This document shows positions 61,201-64,000 of a stretch of 64,000 bases of DNA, in pieces. The position numbers were made by a program, and so were the translations under genes. The stretch is from contig WPIO01000013.1 in assembly GCA_009760855.2 (NCBI GenBank), forward strand, positions 6,284,001 through 6,348,000. Direction: 5' to 3'. Every line of letters begins with the position of its first letter. Position 1 is the first letter of the stretch. The stretch is from Cristatella mucedo (taxonomy: Eukaryota; Bryozoa; Phylactolaemata; Cristatellidae). Below the pieces are notes generated by a model that ran no database searches, was not told the DNA's origin, and saw only the letters and a program-made list of their open reading frames with translations.

Positions 61201-61666
61201 TGCGAAAAAAAGCTCATGAGGCCAAAGCACACCATTCTAGACTATCGTGCATTCCGATTATTCACGTCTGACCATAAAGTGGACGCCTCCACGCAAGTAC
61301 TTAGTAGGCCTCAGGTTCTGACGGCGGAGAAGTGCCTCACTCATTTGCGTCCCCTAAATAAGCATTCCGCTATTAATATTAATAATAATATGTCATAAAA
61401 ATGCGACACAGCGGTTTCTCGTGTCTAAGTCAGCTTCAGAAGCAAAAGCTGCAACGTTCCCGGTCGTATACACACCAGAAGCAGGAACCGTGTGCGTGTA
61501 CCAGCAGCTAGCGTGCTGGCAACTTTCGTCAGGACTGCGGTGGCGCTACCTCGTACCTCCATATGCAAACAAGCAAAGGGGACCCCAGCACCACCACCAC
61601 AGCTACTGCCTTTAACACGTCGTTGCTTATTCCTTCGATGTATGCATCGCTAGAGCTCGCCTCCAT
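54955..61666 (-). CDS. RNF170: E3 ubiquitin-protein ligase RNF170, complete gene
   Basis: Five minus-strand exons join in phase: 61666-61557, 60623-60427, 57607-57534, 57438-57319 and 55224-54955 (stop TGA), giving 256 residues against 258 in mammals. Order: short lumenal start with YIEGISNDVL, first membrane helix (about 17-35), an IHP motif after it, a C3HC4 RING (Cys82, Cys85, Cys97, His99, Cys102, Cys105, Cys121, Cys124), the NAYNRRFSGQPRS signature (about 155-167), DLPMLLRH, then two membrane helices around LLLPLDIVPEA (DUF1232-type end). RNF170 is an ER-membrane ligase which in mammals marks activated IP3 receptors for degradation. All RING ligands and splice sites are intact. The gene is divergent from MAGOH and convergent with the RING gene at 48-54 kb. 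Confidence 0.96.
55440..55545 (+). mobile_element. LINE 3' tail fragment, RNF170 intron 4
   Basis: AAATGTAAAGCGCCTAGAGA, TTCTCTGAGGGCGCTTTAT, then (TTA)n. Confidence 0.7.
56640..56900 (+). mobile_element. LINE family 1 fragment in RNF170 intron 4
   Basis: Similar to 35270-35480 (TTGGTCCATGCATTT, TGACATCCC, TCTCGACTTCTGTAACT). Short and broken. Confidence 0.7.
57319..57438 (-). CDS. RNF170: RNF170 exon 4
   Basis: 40 codons, phase 0 on both sides: VTMLLPLDSGGGG ... NAYNRRFSGQPRS, then donor AGC|GTGAGT. NRRFSGQPRS is a family signature between RING and membrane helices. Confidence 0.96.
57534..57607 (-). CDS. RNF170: RNF170 exon 3 (second half of RING)
   Basis: Acceptor TCTTTGCAG; 74 nt. It supplies ACFITYWHTGQWHGAVSC and CPVCRQR, completing the RING with the last three cysteines. 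The donor is CAGAGG|GTAACG. The next intron is only 95 bp. Confidence 0.94.
58860..59420 (+). mobile_element. CR1/L2-type LINE RT fragment in RNF170 intron 2
   Basis: Open from [19 protein letters not shown] through [29 protein letters not shown] and [13 protein letters not shown], then diverging after a frameshift near 59315. It is antisense to RNF170. The catalytic YADD is intact, but both ends are truncated. Confidence 0.9.
60427..60623 (-). CDS. RNF170: RNF170 exon 2 (linker and first half of RING)
   Basis: Acceptor CGCTTCCTCTTAG. It encodes LLSHQLAQAAIHPDS, then RDQTCPICLAPSAHPVETNC and CSHSFC. The donor is TGCG|GTCAGT. A hydrophobic stretch in another frame of the same bases (60540-60606) is coincidental. 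Confidence 0.95.
60685..60860 (-). mobile_element. LINE family 1, 3' end, RNF170 intron 1
   Basis: Same 3' terminus as at 38.8 kb, beginning in an AATAATA run that abuts RNF170 exon 2 by about 60 bp. It is in sense with the gene. Confidence 0.78.
61557..61666 (-). CDS. RNF170: RNF170 exon 1
   Basis: Begins MEASSSDAYIEGIS at 61666 in context GCCGATGG; followed by the first transmembrane helix (VAVVVVLGSPLLVCIW). The donor used is TGGAG|GTACGA, since only this one gives the phase needed by exon 2; a GTAGCG eight bases on does not. Confidence 0.9.
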
Positions 61667-61906
61667 CGGCCGCGATGAGAGGCTGAAGAGACAAGGTGAA
61701 GGTTAGGGAAACCCGGGAGGTCAGATAATGTCAATGACACCAGTTGATACGCCTCGGCAAAACAAACTACCGAATTAATGTTGAATTAAAGCTTTAGTAC
61801 CTTTTTCAGCTTACCTCCTTGTGGCATTCATCTTATTCAATAGTTCCAACAGGTAACCGCATGGGCTCGAGTACGTAGAGGTTTTCCGGTTCCGGCCGCC
61901 AGGATT
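61667..61906. promoter_or_regulatory. Shared promoter region of RNF170 and MAGOH
   Basis: Only 240 bp separate the two divergent start codons. Two TTCCGG hexamers sit back to back at 61884-61895 (CCGGAA on the minus strand, the core of ETS/GABP sites), a common feature of bidirectional housekeeping promoters. No TATA box is evident. Confidence 0.6.
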
Positions 61907-62186
61907 ATGACTTCGACGGAGTTCTACCTACGTTACTACGTTGGACACAAAGGAAAATTTGGGCATGAATTCCTGGAGTTTGAATTCCGCCCTGATGGCA
62001 AGCTTAGGTACGCCAACAATTCTAACTATAAAAATGATACGATGATCAGGAAAGAAGCGTTCGTGCACCGCGCGGTTCTGGAGGAGCTAAAACGAGTTAT
62101 CGAAGATTCGGAGGTTATGCAGGAAGACGACAGCCTGTGGCCGCCGCCTGATAGGGTTGGCAGGCAAGAGCTTGAAATCGTCATTG
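61907..62186 (+). CDS. MAGOH: MAGOH (mago nashi), first coding exon
   Basis: 93 codons and one base of the next, ending ATTG|GTATGC. The protein starts [20 protein letters not shown] and runs through [18 protein letters not shown], an acidic-basic helix ([16 protein letters not shown]) and [17 protein letters not shown], nearly identical to animal MAGOH. MAGOH binds RBM8A/Y14 and forms the exon-junction-complex core with eIF4A3. About 53 C-terminal residues (from the DEHISF-like segment on) are missing; I see no such exon up to 64000, where the intron is filled with LINE remains, so it must lie to the right. Confidence 0.96.
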
Positions 62187-62309
62187 GTATGCCTCAGCTT
62201 TTTGCCGTCTTTTTTATTGGGCTAATGCGGCTTGAGCGATAGTGCGCTTGTGCGGAGTTTCCCATTGGCATTGCTTGAGCTAAGTCTCAGCCATTTGTGC
62301 CTTACGCGG

Positions 62310-63510
62310 TAGTCGTAGGATCATAATCTCGCAAACGGTCACAGCTTGTGCTTGAACTCTCGGTAGGTTTTTGTACCATTAATCACCGAATCATTACTGA
62401 GCCGCTGTCATCTTGTATAGACATCATAGATACTGCTGCAATAGTTAAGGTCCTATCTCAGTGGGAGATATCAGAGAGTACGTCTGTATCAAATGCTATC
62501 ACCGCCACATCTTTCCATGATTAATACTCCTGACTTTGCTGATGTACTTGCCAAGTACAGTTTTTTTTTATATTCATGCCACACAGGTGTACCTGTGCTT
62601 TGATCCTTCCCGGCCTTGCAGCTTCAATATTTCACCTCGCTTATAGCATGTCTCGCTGATGCTGTCACTTGGATGCAAGTAAACTCGCTCAGCTTAAACT
62701 CATTGTTTTGAGCTCGCCAAGTACCTCTCAGAAACTAGAAAGTCTAACCCACAAAATGGTCTTGGTCAACATATCTGTTGTAGCATGTTCATGCTAACTG
62801 GGTATCGTGTTCCAAAATGATGCTCTACTAGATGATTACTACATCAGGTCCACAGTCAAAGCTGCCTACATTCAGCTACACACCATTGCAACCAATATTG
62901 CTTGCTTAGACCAGAACACCACAGCCAAGCTGACCCGTGCACTCGTAACGTCTCAATTACACTTCTGTAACTTACTACTTGTTGGTGAAATAAGATGCAT
63001 ACTGTTGGTGCAAATCTCCTCAGCTAGGTTTGTCTGCCGTAAACATCGCAGCTGTCACATGGCACTATTTCTCACCAATCTGCACTGGCTACCCATCAAG
63101 CAATGCATCGACTACAAGGTTTTGTCACTCGCTTTTAGGTCGTTTCATCATCTTGCCTCAGCCTACCTATTGGAACTACTCCCCAACCAGGCTAGGCACG
63201 TTATCACTCGATCTTCTGACAAGTCGTTAAGCTGTGCCTTTAAACTAACTTCACATGGTTTGGAGACCGTGCCTTCATTGTGTATGCTCCCAAATCCTGG
63301 AGTTCATGTCCAACTGATCATGACCCACTGACGACAGTATTTAGAGTTAGGCTAATGACCCCCTGTTCCTCACAGCATTTGCTCTGTATTTGCATCGTCT
63401 TTTGTATACTCATGCATTTTATCACCCAGCAGTTCACATTATTTCTTTCCAGCATATGAGAAGTTGCCTAGGTAGAGATTTATTTCTCTGAAGGTGCTAT
63501 TACGATTACT
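62310..63510 (+). mobile_element. Degenerate LINE family 1 in MAGOH intron
   Basis: RT remains near 62540-62620, then C-terminal coding (LHWLPIKQCIDYKVLSL, AYLLELLPNQARH) and the 3' tail at 63450-63500. Confidence 0.75.
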
Positions 63511-63561
63511 AGTAAGATTACATCACTCATCTGTAGGTCCCTCCAATCTCTCACTCCGGCC

Positions 63562-63580
63562 TATATATATATATATATAT

Positions 63581-63636
<56 letters not shown>
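63562..63636 (+). repeat. (TA)n microsatellite in MAGOH intron
   Basis: TA units with one GATA interruption. Confidence 0.95.
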
Positions 63637-63639
63637 CCA

Positions 63640-63900
63640 GATCAGGCCTCCAGTTGAATCTCTTGCTCTTCTGACCCTGGCCGGTCGATCCACCTCTTAA
63701 CGAAATTAAAATTCCTTGGAGACTGTGCTTTCAGTTTCTATGCCTCCAAAGCATGAAACTCGGCTGCCGACTGAATTCACGTCATCACTTGACGAGGCAA
63801 AATTCAAAGGGAAGCTAGAAACTTACCTGTTCCTCGAAGCCTTTACTCCATTTGCATAAATAGTCCTGTGTATGCTTGCATTTTTTTCTGTAATTGTGCA
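63640..63900 (+). mobile_element. LINE C-terminal fragment
   Basis: Remnants of the AWNSLP-type and FKGKLETYLF-type C terminus after a TA microsatellite. Confidence 0.55.
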
Positions 63901-64000
63901 TGTTATGACCAAGTATTTGATGAAAACTTGGTGGCTAAGAGGTGCAGCTTTTGTACCAAAAATTCGAGTCTGACACTTAAACCACAATAGTGGACCTCAT

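Overview
This is nuclear DNA of a multicellular animal, most likely an invertebrate bilaterian. Coding sequence is split by GT-AG introns, no bacterial-style operons are visible, and the spaces are filled with tRNA-derived SINEs, CR1/L2-type LINE fragments, MITE-like fold-backs and very long microsatellites. The gene content (HSPA12-type Hsp70, a Mieap-like protein, RNF170, MAGOH) would suit a lophotrochozoan, but the sequence does not settle the phylum.

Five protein-coding genes can be assembled from splice sites and reading phase. (1) About 3.7-14.5 kb, plus strand: the 3' half of an HSPA12A/B-like Hsp70 gene in five exons; its 5' exons must lie left of the window. (2) 28,983-25,320, minus strand: a complete five-exon gene for a protein of about 388 residues whose C-terminal domain looks like that of mitochondria-eating protein (Mieap/SPATA18). 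(3) 48,468-53,884, plus strand: a RING-finger protein of about 699 residues in six exons, including an apparent 9-nt microexon, with a long disordered tail. (4) 61,666-54,955, minus strand: a complete five-exon RNF170 ubiquitin ligase of about 256 residues. (5) 61,907 onward, plus strand: the first coding exon of MAGOH (mago nashi). RNF170 and MAGOH are head to head with 240 bp between start codons; the RING gene and RNF170 converge.

Between genes: 1-3.6 kb and the last HSPA12 intron (7.9-14 kb) hold LINE debris and two copies of a duplicated block, one of them later hit by a SINE. 14.5-18.7 kb is dominated by CT and TG microsatellites. 18.7-23.3 kb and 28-33 kb are GC- and CpG-rich with minisatellites. 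33-46.5 kb is AT-richer and full of LINEs, SINEs and a MITE. The RNF170 and MAGOH introns carry more LINE pieces.

The genes do not form one pathway. Two encode RING ubiquitin ligases (one ER-membrane), one an Hsp70-like ATPase, one a likely mitochondrial quality-control protein and one an exon-junction-complex subunit. The most notable non-gene signals are shared 3' tails between a SINE family and the local LINE, a SINE insertion dated by a paralogous empty site, an unexplained open frame at 11.7-12.1 kb, and pyrimidine-rich simple repeats directly after three 5' splice sites.
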